Notes: a model not told the origin generated them from the letters alone. A stretch of DNA of 36,440 nucleotides from Actinomycetes bacterium (GCA_021822565.1 JAKAQM010000013.1:1-36440); one strand, 5' to 3'; counted from the stretch's first letter, positions 1-6,978 are shown. Numbers and translations: made by a program.

Positions 1-604
1 AGCCGACGGCAGCGAGCGGGAGAAGCCACGCCACCGGGCTGCGATAGTTGACGATCAGCAGGACGGTCACGAGCAAGGCGGTTGCCACGACAAGCGTCGT
101 GTCCACGCCGGCAAGGGAACCCAAGAGGTCGGTCTCGAAGGCTGCAGGCCCGGTGACACCCACCCTGACACCAGGTGACACACGGCTCGAGGCGGAGGCG
201 ATGACGCGAAGGCGCTGGACGACCCTGAGATCGGTCGGCTCCCCACCTGTGATCGTTGCCGCCAGGACAGCAACCATGCGATCCGTGGATATGACCGGTC
301 GACTAAGGGCAGTGACACCCCGCACATGCGCATCCTCGAGCTCCCGCCACGTCGCAGCTGCCTGCGCCGCCAGTCCACGGTGAACGGACCGGAGGACCAC
401 GAGCGCCTCGCTGCGATGACCTCCTTCGACGTCGCGCAGGAGTCGCAGTGCCTCGGTCGACGGTGCGCCCGCGGGTAGCAGAGAAGAAAACCTGTCGGTC
501 TCCACCGAGCTGAGCCGCAGCGTGGCGGGCAGGGTGACCAAGGCCACGGCGAGCCACAGCGCCACTACCACGACACCGAGGAACGCCGGATGTTGTCGTA
601 GCAC
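1..604 (-). CDS. MMPL/RND-family membrane transporter, N-terminal part (cut by left edge)
   Basis: This frame is missing from the ORF track because its stop lies outside the window. It reads in from the minus strand and has about 201 visible codons. The start is hydrophobic (ALWLAVALVTLPATLRLSSV), which fits TM1 leading into a periplasmic domain. A second hydrophobic stretch after VTGPAAFETD ends in LLLIVNYRSPVAWLLPLAAV. The VTGPAA...D segment followed by a TM with YRSP..LLPL is typical of MMPL proteins, RND exporters that use proton motive force to move lipids or drugs across the inner membrane. The GTG at 604 was chosen because codons upstream lose the high third-position GC. In-frame ATGs at 712 and 721 are alternatives that would add an arginine-rich cytoplasmic lead. 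The substrate cannot be told. The family call is confident; the start is not. Confidence 0.8.
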   Translation of the reverse strand, partial: MLRQHPAFLGVVVVALWLAVALVTLPATLRLSSVETDRFSSLLPAGAPSTEALRLLRDVEGGHRSEALVVLRSVHRGLAAQAAATWRELEDAHVRGVTALSRPVISTDRMVAVLAATITGGEPTDLRVVQRLRVIASASSRVSPGVRVGVTGPAAFETDLLGSLAGVDTTLVVATALLVTVLLIVNYRSPVAWLLPLAAVG

Positions 605-1022
605 CTGCTGATCACCACCCAGGCGGGCGCCGGCTCCTCGGACAGCAGCTCTCCAACGCCGAGGCACCACACGATCTGGACGGAGAAAGAGACATGCCCA
701 GGGCGTCGACATCGATCGCATGATCGACGTGATGACTGGCGCTGGTCCACGCGCCAGTGCGGCTCTCAGGGTCGGAACACGGGCCGATGTGACGAGGATA
801 CGTCTCGGTGGTCAGTGTGTGGGCGATCACGGATCCCCGCGTTCTGCGCCTCATGGCCGACCGCGACTCCTGACGATCGCCCCCACCGAGCCACCTCACC
901 GCGCGGCCCCTCGTGACGTGGTGGTCTTACCTTGTCACAGTACAAGACCACCTTCTACGGCCCGGAGTAGCGCGTTTGCGCAGGTAGACGGCCCGGTGCT
1001 CCAGCTGCCGCCGCTGGGGACC
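605..1022. other. Region between divergent MMPL and HTH genes
   Basis: About 400 bp separates the two chosen starts. The computed ORFs here are mutually overlapping frames with arginine/proline-rich translations and no family signature, so I read it as non-coding, apart from a possible longer MMPL N-terminus up to 721. The only structure I see is the inverted repeat at 920-952. No clear TANNNT start-proximal box was found for either gene. Confidence 0.4.
920..952. promoter_or_regulatory. Nested inverted repeat, operator- or recombination-site-like
   Basis: The arms GGTGGTCTT (920-928) and AAGACCACC (944-952) are perfect 9-bp inverted repeats. Inside and partly overlapping them lies a second palindrome, CTTGT (931-935) with ACAAG (942-946). 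It sits about 70 bp before the HTH gene and some 300 bp upstream of the divergent MMPL gene. Its size fits a dimeric regulator's operator, and TetR-type repressors often control MMPL genes. A recombinase site is the other reading, given the recombinase-like HTH protein. No T-run follows, so a terminator is less likely. Confidence 0.45.
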
Positions 1023-1415
1023 GTGCTACGGCCGAGCCCAGGCGAACCGCCTGTCCACCCGACCGCCCCTCTCGTTGCCACTCTCCCAATCCAGCGACGC
1101 CTCGGACCCGACGAGGTGACCGAGCTGGTCGCGGCCTACCGCCAGGGTATCCCCGTGGAGGAGCTCGCCGCATCGTTCCAAATCAACCGGACGACTGTCC
1201 TCGGGCACGTCAGGCGCCATGGGGTCCCCAAGCGGGACCGCCGGGCGCTCCGACAGGACGACGTCGAAAGGGCCGTGAAGCTCTACGCCGAAGGGCGATC
1301 TGCGTACTGGGTAGCTGCCGAGCTGTGGGTAGCGCCGAGCACGGTGCGGCGTGCCTTGAAGGACGCCGGCGTCACCCTGCGACCAAGGGGACGGCAACCT
1401 ACCGCCGGCCGATAG
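1023..1415 (+). CDS. Double helix-turn-helix protein resembling a serine-recombinase C-terminus
   Basis: From about residue 20 the protein holds two consecutive HTH units: LVAAYRQGIPVEELAASF then INRTTVLGHVRRHGV, and a second ending VAAELWVAPSTVRRALKDAG. It finishes in a basic tail (LRPRGRQPTAGR). This tandem arrangement, with a Val-Pro-like linker, is what follows the catalytic domain in many actinobacterial serine recombinases and also occurs as free-standing DNA-binding proteins. No catalytic serine domain is visible upstream in any frame. It could be a remnant of an integrase, an accessory excision factor, or an independent regulator. GTG at 1023 follows a GGGG stretch; GTG at 996 is an alternative, and the ORF-track start at 720 is too early since residues 1-95 look non-coding. 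Confidence 0.6.
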   Translation: MLRPSPGEPPVHPTAPLVATLPIQRRLGPDEVTELVAAYRQGIPVEELAASFQINRTTVLGHVRRHGVPKRDRRALRQDDVERAVKLYAEGRSAYWVAAELWVAPSTVRRALKDAGVTLRPRGRQPTAGR

Positions 1416-1448
1416 GACCTGCTACGAAGCCCTCAGGGCAAGCGGTGG

Positions 1449-1607
1449 CTATCGCTTCTCGGACGGCGAAGTCGGCCGAACGGGCGGCTTCTGGCCCTTC
1501 TCGATATAGCCGATGAGATCCTTGTTCGGCCGAAAGGGAGGCGGCTCAGGCCGGCCCTTCGCCGGTTGCGGGACTGGTGCGCTTTGAGGCGCCTTGTCGT
1601 CAGGCAT
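1449..1607 (-). CDS. Small proline/lysine-rich protein (52 aa), unknown function
   Basis: The ATG at 1607 has a strong ribosome-binding site, GGAGGT, 7 nt upstream, and overlaps the end of the membrane-protein gene at 1600 by 8 nt, so the two are probably co-translated. The sequence starts MPDDKAPQSAP, is rich in proline and lysine, and has a more regular core, RPNKDLIGYIEKGQK, that looks like the conserved part. There is no TM segment or signal peptide. I do not recognise a function. The tight coupling suggests it works with, or controls, the membrane partner. The ORF-track start at 1685 is not supported. Confidence 0.6.
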   Translation of the reverse strand: MPDDKAPQSAPVPQPAKGRPEPPPFRPNKDLIGYIEKGQKPPVRPTSPSEKR

Positions 1608-2079
1608 GCAAGCGACCTCCCATTGGAGTGAGTATACCGGCGACGACCAGGGCGGCAGCGGTGGCCAACGAGCCGACGGCGGCACGAACCCGCCATCCCT
1701 TCTGCCTGACCAACGTCGCAGCCTCCTTGACCATCACGATCTGGGTGTCCAGCAACTCCAGGCGCGTCTCCGCCTCCGACGCGGTGAGGTTGGCCTGCCG
1801 GAGTCGCTCCACCTCCAGCACTGGGTAGCGACGAGGGAGGAACGCCCACGCCGCGAGAAGGGCGGCAACGACGGCAACCGCGAGTCCTATCTGGAAGACG
1901 ATCCCGTCCGAGACAGCGGCCTGTGCGGTGGCGCCGAGTCCCACCAGCACACCAGCAAAACCCAAGACGACGCCAGCCTTGCCATCGAGACTCTCGGCAT
2001 GCGCGTTCATCGTCTCTCGCTCTGCCGCGACCTGCGCGAGCACGATCGCCAGCGACGGAAGCTCCTGATCCTCGTCCAC
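1600..2079 (-). CDS. Predicted small integral membrane protein with coiled-coil segment
   Basis: The 159-aa protein has a soluble N-terminal helix (SLAIVLAQVAAERETMNAHA). Next come LDGKAGVVLGFAGVLVGLGA and IGLAVAVVAALLAAWAFL as two TM helices. A charged segment rich in Leu/Glu/Arg follows (about residues 85-130), and a last TM ends GILTPMGG near the C-terminus. The x-D-x-KAG...L...G pattern before the first TM resembles small 2-TM effector-like membrane proteins of bacterial defence systems (SLATT or Pycsar PycTM-like), but that is only a resemblance. GTG at 2079 was chosen over 2124 because TACCCT lies exactly 7 nt upstream, matching other leaderless starts here. It probably forms an operon with the 52-aa gene. 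Confidence 0.6.
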   Translation of the reverse strand: MDEDQELPSLAIVLAQVAAERETMNAHAESLDGKAGVVLGFAGVLVGLGATAQAAVSDGIVFQIGLAVAVVAALLAAWAFLPRRYPVLEVERLRQANLTASEAETRLELLDTQIVMVKEAATLVRQKGWRVRAAVGSLATAAALVVAGILTPMGGRLHA

Positions 2080-2086
2080 TCCGCCG

Positions 2087-2092
2087 AGGGTA
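2087..2092 (-). promoter_or_regulatory. -10 box TACCCT, leaderless start for membrane protein gene
   Basis: TACCCT stands 7 nt before GTG 2079 and no Shine-Dalgarno is visible. The expected transcription start is at or next to the GTG. Confidence 0.5.
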
Positions 2093-2183
2093 CGAGGTAG
2101 GTGTGTCAGCGAGCCGGACTCCACCCCAGCCTTCCCCGGCGGTAGGATACGCCGTCAGACATGATCTCGCGCCGTGACAAAAA

Positions 2184-2259
2184 TGGTGGGCGCTGCCGGG
2201 ATCGAACCGACGACCTGCTCGTTGTAAGCGAGCTGCTCTACCGACTGAGCTAAACGCCC
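2184..2259 (-). tRNA. tRNA-Val (anticodon UAC)
   Basis: The minus strand folds as a full cloverleaf. The acceptor GGGCGTT pairs with AGCGCCC, the D-arm is GCTC/GAGC, and the anticodon stem GCTCG/CGAGC carries the loop CTTACAA. The T-arm is GTCGG-TTCGATC-CCGGC and the CCA end is encoded. The anticodon TAC reads valine GUA/GUG-type codons. Its 3' side faces the HTH/membrane-protein island at 1-2.1 kb, and tRNA 3' ends are common integration sites, though I found no duplicated 3' end within the window. Confidence 0.95.
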
Positions 2260-2387
2260 CTCGCATGCGCCGAACGCGCCGAACCCACCGATCAGGCGCT
2301 CGACGAGCGCAGCGCGAAGAAGAGGCCAATTCTGTGCTGGTCGACCTCCGGCATGCAATACCTCCTGGTCGGCGCCGTCCTTGGCCG

Positions 2388-3143
2388 TCAGAGGGTGGCA
2401 GCCACGAGCTGCGCGAGCAGAGGCGCGGTAGCTGCGACGACCGGGCTGCGCGCCGACGCATCCTTGACCAGGAGATCACGCCCGCCGTGCTCGGTCACCG
2501 AAACGCCGGCTTCGGTGCAGACGAGCACCGCGGCCGCGTAGTCCCACACGGAGAGGAAAGACCGCCCCGCGGTCCGGTAGCCGTCGAGCACCCCTTCGGC
2601 CACGGCGCACATGTCCAGCGAGGCAGCCCCGAGTGCGCGGAACTGGGACCAGCCAGGATATGCGCTCGGGAACCCGGAGATGCCGATGACCGCGTGAGCA
2701 AGCTCGGTCGTCCCTGAGGGTCGGAGCGGGACGGCATCTCTGAAGGCCCCTCCACCCCGGACGGCGTGGTAGCGCACCCCCGAGACCTGGTGGACCACCA
2801 GGGCGGCCAGCGCTCCCGCCTCGTCGAGCACGCACAAGCTCGTCGAGTACCACGGGATGCCGATCGCGGCGTTCGTGGACCCGTCCACGGGATCGACGAT
2901 CACGAGAAGCGGGGACTCCGGACCCGTCCTGCCGGACTCCTCGGACAGCACCTCGAGTCCCGCTCCATGGAGCACGGAGCGCACCGCGTCATCGGCCACG
3001 ACGTCGAAGGCGTACTGGCCGGGCCGGGTGCCAGCCCGGCGCCGATCGGCAGCGTCGATGCCGTCCAGCGCGCGCCGTGCCGCGCCGGCTCCCTCGGCAA
3101 GCACCGAGAGCAGCTCTTCAGGGTCGTCGACCAGTCCGCTCAC
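2388..3143 (-). CDS. Inositol monophosphatase family protein
   Basis: The 251-aa protein has the family's metal-binding motifs in order. These are LSEESGRTGP (first Glu), VIVDPVDGSTNAAIGIPWYS (the DPxDGSTN signature), and SVWDYAAAVLVCTEAG, where the last Asp sits in a WDxAA motif. The enzyme is a Mg-dependent sugar- or inositol-phosphate phosphatase of the cytosol. The substrate (inositol-1-phosphate, histidinol-phosphate, fructose-1,6-bisphosphate or PAP) cannot be told apart by eye. GTG 3143 was chosen over 3212 because TAGTGT lies 8 nt upstream and the extra 23 residues look non-coding. Family length is about 250-270 aa, which fits. It is divergent from the gene at 3239, and the short shared region holds both promoters. 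Confidence 0.9.
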   Translation of the reverse strand: MSGLVDDPEELLSVLAEGAGAARRALDGIDAADRRRAGTRPGQYAFDVVADDAVRSVLHGAGLEVLSEESGRTGPESPLLVIVDPVDGSTNAAIGIPWYSTSLCVLDEAGALAALVVHQVSGVRYHAVRGGGAFRDAVPLRPSGTTELAHAVIGISGFPSAYPGWSQFRALGAASLDMCAVAEGVLDGYRTAGRSFLSVWDYAAAVLVCTEAGVSVTEHGGRDLLVKDASARSPVVAATAPLLAQLVAATL

Positions 3144-3151
3144 CGGAAGGG

Positions 3152-3157
3152 ACACTA
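3152..3157 (-). promoter_or_regulatory. -10 box TAGTGT, leaderless start of phosphatase gene
   Basis: TAGTGT lies 8 nt before GTG 3143; no ribosome-binding site is seen between them. Confidence 0.5.
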
Positions 3158-3222
3158 CCGGCGGGATCCGGCGGGGCAGGCCCGAGCGACGACCAGAGGC
3201 CGCGAACGGCACAGGCTCGCCC

Positions 3223-3228
3223 TAGTCT
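3223..3228 (+). promoter_or_regulatory. -10 box TAGTCT upstream of 3239 gene
   Basis: TAGTCT ends 10 nt before GTG 3239, giving a leader of only a few nucleotides at most. Confidence 0.45.
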
Positions 3229-3238
3229 CGTACCTACT

Positions 3239-3796
3239 GTGGCTGCCATTGACGTCGCCGGCTACGTCGCCGACCTGAAGGACCACTCCGTCGATCACGG
3301 GTTCCACGTCCACGACGAGCGGCATTTCGTAGAGACGTACTCCCTGCGCCAGGTCTGGGAGGTGGACCTCCACCCCGAGGAGGGCTGCGGAGGACCGCTC
3401 GACCTGCACCTCGCGCTCGAGGTGGATCCGCGCGTGCTGCTGTCCTTCGAGGACGTCGTGATGGAGCTCTCCGACGACGAGGAGCCCCCGGACGACTTCC
3501 ACTTCCCGCTGACCTTCACGTGGGCACTCCCGCCTCTGCCGCACGGCCCTGACCTGCTCCGCCTGGCAATCGACCTGGCGGGCATCGGCGGCATCGAGCT
3601 CCCGCTCGAGGTCTCGGCGATCGACTCGTTCGCGTCCGCGACCGACGGCCCCGAGCGCAGGTTGAACATCGTCGCACGGCACCCCGTGTCCCTCGCCCGT
3701 GTGCTCGCGGGCGAGGAGCTGCTCTGCGACGTCTTCGACCGATGCCTCGCGGTCAGTCGCTTCCTGCTCGAGGCTGCCGAGACCTGGCTCGGATGA
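3239..3796 (+). CDS. Hypothetical acidic cytosolic protein (185 aa)
   Basis: The protein is acidic and soluble, with no TM or signal peptide. A His-rich early part (DHGFHVHDERHFVETY) and the segment WEVDLHPEEGCGGPLDLHLALEVDP are followed by a strongly acidic stretch, MELSDDEEPPDDFHFP. The C-terminal third looks helical (LLCDVFDRCLAVSRFLLEAA). I do not recognise a family with confidence. Codon use is clearly coding. GTG 3239 is chosen because TAGTCT lies 10 nt upstream; the 54 residues before it in the ORF track are antisense to the phosphatase. Its stop overlaps the next gene by ATGA, so it is co-translated with a lipoprotein. Confidence 0.75.
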   Translation: MAAIDVAGYVADLKDHSVDHGFHVHDERHFVETYSLRQVWEVDLHPEEGCGGPLDLHLALEVDPRVLLSFEDVVMELSDDEEPPDDFHFPLTFTWALPPLPHGPDLLRLAIDLAGIGGIELPLEVSAIDSFASATDGPERRLNIVARHPVSLARVLAGEELLCDVFDRCLAVSRFLLEAAETWLG

Positions 3797-4257
3797 CCGC
3801 GGCCGGAGGCACGCTTGCGCGCCGACGCCACCGCCTACGCCGTGCTCGCCTGCCCGCTGCGATCGCAGTCTCGGCAGGCACGGCGCTGCTGCTGGCCGGG
3901 TGCTCGAACGTCGGCAACTCGCTCGCGCTCGCAGCCTGCGCCCACGTGAGCACCTCGATCCGCCTCTATTCCGAGGCCGAGCACGCGGCGACCACCGCGG
4001 CAGCCCGCTCGAAGGTGGACCGGGCGGCTGAGCAGCTCGCCGAGGCGCTCCCGCTCGCCGCTAGGGCAACGTCGGCGAACCCGGCGTTCAACCCCCTCAT
4101 GACCACCCTCCAAGAGATCGGGCGGACGTCCGAGGTGAACCTGATCCCTGCGTTGCGCGCGCAGTGCTCGGCGGCGGAGAACCCGACATCGCAGTCCCCG
4201 ATCCCTGGCGGCCCGACACCCGGCACAGTCCCAGCGCGAGCACCGACACACGGCTGA
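3793..4257 (+). CDS. Putative lipoprotein, unknown function
   Basis: The start ATG overlaps the previous stop (ATGA), so the genes are translationally coupled. An arginine-rich N-terminus (RRRHRLRRARLP) leads into a hydrophobic stretch and a clear lipobox, LLLAGCSN, so the mature protein should be lipidated at Cys and held on the outer face of the membrane. The mature part is alanine-rich and helical, about 110 residues, with two further cysteines (AACAHVS and RAQCSAA) that may form a disulfide. It ends in a Pro/Thr/Gly tail. No enzymatic motif is visible and the function is unknown. The ORF-track start at 3742 overlaps the upstream gene too far. Confidence 0.7.
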   Translation: MTAAGGTLARRRHRLRRARLPAAIAVSAGTALLLAGCSNVGNSLALAACAHVSTSIRLYSEAEHAATTAAARSKVDRAAEQLAEALPLAARATSANPAFNPLMTTLQEIGRTSEVNLIPALRAQCSAAENPTSQSPIPGGPTPGTVPARAPTHG

Positions 4258-4525
4258 GGCAGGGCGCGATCCGGTGAGCCCGACGCCACCAGGTGCAGCG
4301 ATCGAGACCGCGCCGCCCGTGGCACGATGGGCGTGATACGGCACACACATGGTGCATCGTTATCGTTTCCGCCGAGCAGGTGCAGCAGGGGAGACCTACG
4401 CTGAAGGGCGTCGGCATCCTCGCCCTGACGACTGAAATGGAGTGGGAGGAGCGTTGCTGCCACCGCGAGAGGACTTGCGTACACGTCACGGCCAGGCGTC
4501 GAGCCGGGTACCTGCCGTGAGGTCC
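4258..4525 (+). promoter_or_regulatory. Intergenic leader region before CHAP gene
   Basis: Nothing here codes convincingly; the 75-aa ORF at 4293 lacks coding features. A possible -10 box, TACGCT, is at 4397-4402, which would give the CHAP gene a leader of about 115 nt. Actinobacterial cell-wall hydrolases are often preceded by the ydaO (c-di-AMP) riboswitch, so I looked for its conserved core and did not find it. Whether the leader folds into something regulatory is open. Confidence 0.3.
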
Positions 4526-5320
4526 ATGCGGGCAACCCCACCCCCTCGTGGTGGACCCCGTGCCAAGACAGCGGGATCGGCGGCGTCATGGCCTGCTCCG
4601 AGCCCAGCCTCGCCGCGGCGCACGCCGTCGCCCGCACGCCGACGTGCCTCGCTCCGGGTACGCCGGCGGCGCGTCGGTGCGCTCGTCGTCGTCGCTGCCG
4701 TCGTCGTGTTGGGGCTGCTCGCCACCGGCTTCTCCGCGTCGAGCAGCTCGAGCGGGTCCAGCCTCCCGCCTCCCCCGTCCACACCATTTCGTGCCCGTCT
4801 CGTGGCGATCGCCGAATCGCAGCTCGGGTACCACACTGACCCTGCTCGGTCGTATTGCAACAAGTACAGCGCCTACTGGGGGGCGGGTACCGCATGCGCC
4901 CACGGCCTCCGCTCCGAGGAGTGGTGCGCGGATTTCGCAGCGTGGGTCTGGCGCAAGGGTGGCGCCCAGTTCACATACGGGTACACATCGTCCGACCTCA
5001 ACGCCGCGTCGGGGAGCTTCTATCTCTGGGCGCTCGCTCACGGCACCTGGCACCCGGTGACAAGCGGGTACACCCCGCAGCCCGGCGACGCTGCCGTCTA
5101 CGGGCTCGATCCCACATCGGGGACCGCCGCCCACGTCGCGATCGTGACCGGCTATGCGACGGGCGCCCGGGGACCCGACGTCGTGAACGGCGACGGAGAT
5201 CGCACCGGTTTCAGCGTGGTGGAAGCCGGGACGGATCAGTACAAGGCGGACACCCCGGGGTCGAGCGCACCCCTGTCGGGGTACGCCTCACCGATCGCCC
5301 CCAAGCAGGCGCACCCGTAG
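4526..5320 (+). CDS. Membrane-anchored or secreted CHAP-domain peptidoglycan hydrolase
   Basis: A proline/arginine-rich cytoplasmic lead precedes a single TM (VGALVVVAAVVVLGLLATGF) and a Ser-rich linker. The CHAP domain then runs from ARLVAIAESQLGYHTDP to the C-terminus. The catalytic Cys is in EEWCADFAAWVWRKGG, and the His in AAHVAIVTGYATG; both match CHAP/NlpC-P60 fold amidases and endopeptidases that cut peptide bonds in peptidoglycan. Two more cysteines flank the active site (SYCNKYSA, GTACAHG). The protein should act outside the membrane, in wall remodelling. ATG 4526 has a GAGGT just upstream; GTG 4517 and ATG 4442 are alternatives. It stands alone and converges on the next minus-strand operon. 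Confidence 0.8.
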   Translation: MRATPPPRGGPRAKTAGSAASWPAPSPASPRRTPSPARRRASLRVRRRRVGALVVVAAVVVLGLLATGFSASSSSSGSSLPPPPSTPFRARLVAIAESQLGYHTDPARSYCNKYSAYWGAGTACAHGLRSEEWCADFAAWVWRKGGAQFTYGYTSSDLNAASGSFYLWALAHGTWHPVTSGYTPQPGDAAVYGLDPTSGTAAHVAIVTGYATGARGPDVVNGDGDRTGFSVVEAGTDQYKADTPGSSAPLSGYASPIAPKQAHP

Positions 5321-5327
5321 CCTGCAC

Positions 5328-5669
5328 TCACTTCTCTGGCCCGAGGAGAGGCTCGGGCCAGATCACCTCCGCCGGCACCACGATGTCTTCGCCCTCCTTC
5401 TCGCACACACGGCTGAATCGACGCTCCCACTCGTCGTCCACGTCGCCCGCGGCGTGGAACCGCACCGCTTCGGCGCGGAGCCGAGCTGCGCCTTCGGACT
5501 CGAGGCTCCCCATGTTCGTCGCGGCGAGGACGTCGGCAAGCCGGTGCACTGTCGCTCGGCGCGCGGCGCTCGCACGACGGGGCGATGCGACCACCACCGT
5601 GGCGCGGGCCAGGTCGTCGGCGTCGCGCAGGACGACGACGACCCTCTCGAGGTCGACGACGAAGCGCAT
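5328..5669 (-). CDS. Hypothetical protein (113 aa)
   Basis: This short soluble protein starts with a beta-like segment (MRFVVDLERVVVVLRDAD), then Ala/Arg-rich helices, and ends with an acidic part, CEKEGEDIVVPAEVIWPEPL. I do not recognise a family. It begins 3 nt after the upstream gene's stop (TGAGGGATG), so both are read from one transcript. Its last codons contain the hairpin that probably ends the convergent CHAP transcript. Coding status rests on codon use and operon position. Confidence 0.6.
   Translation of the reverse strand: MRFVVDLERVVVVLRDADDLARATVVVASPRRASAARRATVHRLADVLAATNMGSLESEGAARLRAEAVRFHAAGDVDDEWERRFSRVCEKEGEDIVVPAEVIWPEPLLGPEK
5336..5361. terminator. Hairpin between convergent genes, probable terminator
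   Basis: CTGGCCCGA (5336-5344) and TCGGGCCAG (5353-5361) form a perfect 9-bp stem with an 8-nt loop. It begins 16 nt after the CHAP stop and lies inside the last codons of the opposing gene. There is no U-tract, as is common for high-GC actinobacterial terminators. Confidence 0.45.
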
Positions 5670-5672
5670 CCC

Positions 5673-6065
5673 TCAGGGTGTGACCGCGGCGCCGGTCGAG
5701 AGCACGCCACGCTCACGAAGCCGTTGCACCATCCACGCCACACTGTCGGGACCCTCCATCGCCTGCTGCCAACCGTCGAGCAGCTTCTCGACCTCCTCGC
5801 GGCTCGGGACGGTCGCGATGACCGCGACGGACATCTGCTCGAGCTCCTTCTCGTCGGCGCTGTGCGCGCCATACACATGGATGCCGCCGAACGGTGTCGC
5901 CCATCCTGACGGCACGGGCTCGCGCATCACGTAGAGCTCCCCGGTGTCCTCGATCCAGCTCAGCTCGTAGCGGACACCGTGGGCATCCCGCCAGTCCTGT
6001 CCGAACTCCAGCTCGACGGAGCTGCGCCGCCGCGGGTCTGCGTCGTAGAAGGTCTCGATGTCCAC
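5673..6065 (-). CDS. Hypothetical protein (130 aa)
   Basis: The protein is soluble and acidic, with an alternating beta-type first half (SVELEFGQDWRDAHGVRYEL, then ELYVMREPVPSGW) and a helical second half (REEVEKLLDGWQQAMEGP). The ordinary amino-acid balance, with aromatic residues spread evenly, argues that it is a real protein. I do not recognise the family. GTG 6065 lies 8 nt after TACAGT with no Shine-Dalgarno, matching the leaderless pattern. It is the first gene of a two-gene operon with the 113-aa protein. Confidence 0.7.
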   Translation of the reverse strand: MDIETFYDADPRRRSSVELEFGQDWRDAHGVRYELSWIEDTGELYVMREPVPSGWATPFGGIHVYGAHSADEKELEQMSVAVIATVPSREEVEKLLDGWQQAMEGPDSVAWMVQRLRERGVLSTGAAVTP

Positions 6066-6073
6066 TCCGGCGC

Positions 6074-6079
6074 ACTGTA
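6074..6079 (-). promoter_or_regulatory. -10 box TACAGT, leaderless start at 6065
   Basis: TACAGT stands 8 nt before GTG 6065. Confidence 0.5.
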
Positions 6080-6171
6080 GTCGGCGCCTCGCGGACCCCG
6101 AGGGAGAGCCGCTGGCACCGTCGCTCGCCTCTCACGTCCTGGTCTGCGCCGTTTTCGGTCAGCGCACCCCG

Positions 6172-6195
6172 GGTGGGAGTGCCGGTGGGAGTGCC
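6172..6195. repeat. 12-bp tandem duplication
   Basis: GGTGGGAGTGCC occurs twice, back to back, in the divergent intergenic region and ends 3 nt before a possible ATG at 6199. Confidence 0.8.
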
Positions 6196-6216
6196 GCCAT
6201 GCACCGTCGTCGCCCT

Positions 6217-6978
6217 ATGACGACGATTGACGCGCTTCGACCCCTCGACCGCCTCGCACGGGACTGGGAGTCCCAACGACGCACCCTTGCGTCGCGCGAT
6301 GCGATGGCCGCTCTGGCACGCGCCGAGCCGGACCTGGCAAGCATCGGTGCCCAGGATCTCGGCGATCTGGTCGACGCGCTCGTCGGTGCTGCCCTCGATG
6401 CGTGGGGCGCGGGACGCGGCCCCGACGAACGTGCGCATGCGGCCGCGCTGTTCCGAGCGATGCTGCGCTCCGGACGGGCCCATCCGCTGGTCTCGCGTGC
6501 GCTCGTCCAAGCGCTCACGCCAGGACTCGTCGGCGTCGGCCGCCGTCTCGGCTGGGGCCAGGGCGGGGAATGGGACAGCCCGGCGTCGTTCACGGTCGAC
6601 GCGATCGCCACTGCGTGGGAAGTGGTGGAGGAGTGGAGTGGCCAGGACCGCGCCTATGCGGTCCTCGACGTGCTCTCGGCACTCAGATGCCGTCTCCGCC
6701 GACGCATCGCCCGCCATCGCGCCCTGCACCGCTCCGAGCGGCTCGCCGCCTCGGATGAGCCCCTCTCCGAGCGAGCAGGGGTGAGCGGAAGCGACGTCGA
6801 GGAGCTCGCCCGCGCCATCGAACGGGAGCGGCGCCACCTCGATGACGGGGACGCGCTCGTGCTCTACGCACACCGGGTGCTCGGGTACTCGCTCTCCGAG
6901 CTGTCGGCGTGGTCGGGGCACTCGCGGCGGCTCCTCGCCGCGCGCCGAGACCGCGCCGCTGGCGCCCTCATCGCTTGA
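6217..6978 (+). CDS. Sigma-factor-like helix-turn-helix protein, unknown target
   Basis: This is an all-helical basic protein of about 253 aa. A central region has GVGRRLGWGQGGEWDSP, followed by FTVDAIATAWEVVEEWSGQD and LDVLSALRCRLRRRIARHRA, which resembles a sigma-region-2-like helical segment. The C-terminal part (DALVLYAHRVLGYSLSELSA then WSGHSRRLLAARRDRAAGAL) looks like a region-4-type HTH. I infer a DNA-binding or RNA-polymerase-associated regulator, not a standard ECF sigma. ATG 6217 or 6199 are both possible, and neither has a strong ribosome-binding site. It leads a co-directional run ending in the LysM/BTAD gene, and I suspect it controls or belongs to that module. Confidence 0.6.
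   Translation: MTTIDALRPLDRLARDWESQRRTLASRDAMAALARAEPDLASIGAQDLGDLVDALVGAALDAWGAGRGPDERAHAAALFRAMLRSGRAHPLVSRALVQALTPGLVGVGRRLGWGQGGEWDSPASFTVDAIATAWEVVEEWSGQDRAYAVLDVLSALRCRLRRRIARHRALHRSERLAASDEPLSERAGVSGSDVEELARAIERERRHLDDGDALVLYAHRVLGYSLSELSAWSGHSRRLLAARRDRAAGALIA

Noticed and set aside
48-383. 111-aa plus-strand ORF at the left edge
   Set aside because: It is antisense to the MMPL frame, which has a TM pattern and family motifs.
720-995. N-terminal half of the 231-aa ORF before the HTH domains
   Set aside because: The translation is Arg/Pro/His-rich without domain signal, and it contains the palindrome at 920-952; I treat it as non-coding.
1433-2479. 348-aa minus-strand ORF crossing tRNA-Val
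   Set aside because: It runs through the tRNA gene and two better-supported genes in another frame.
4258-4525. ydaO (c-di-AMP) riboswitch before the CHAP gene
   Set aside because: The conserved core sequences could not be found by eye.
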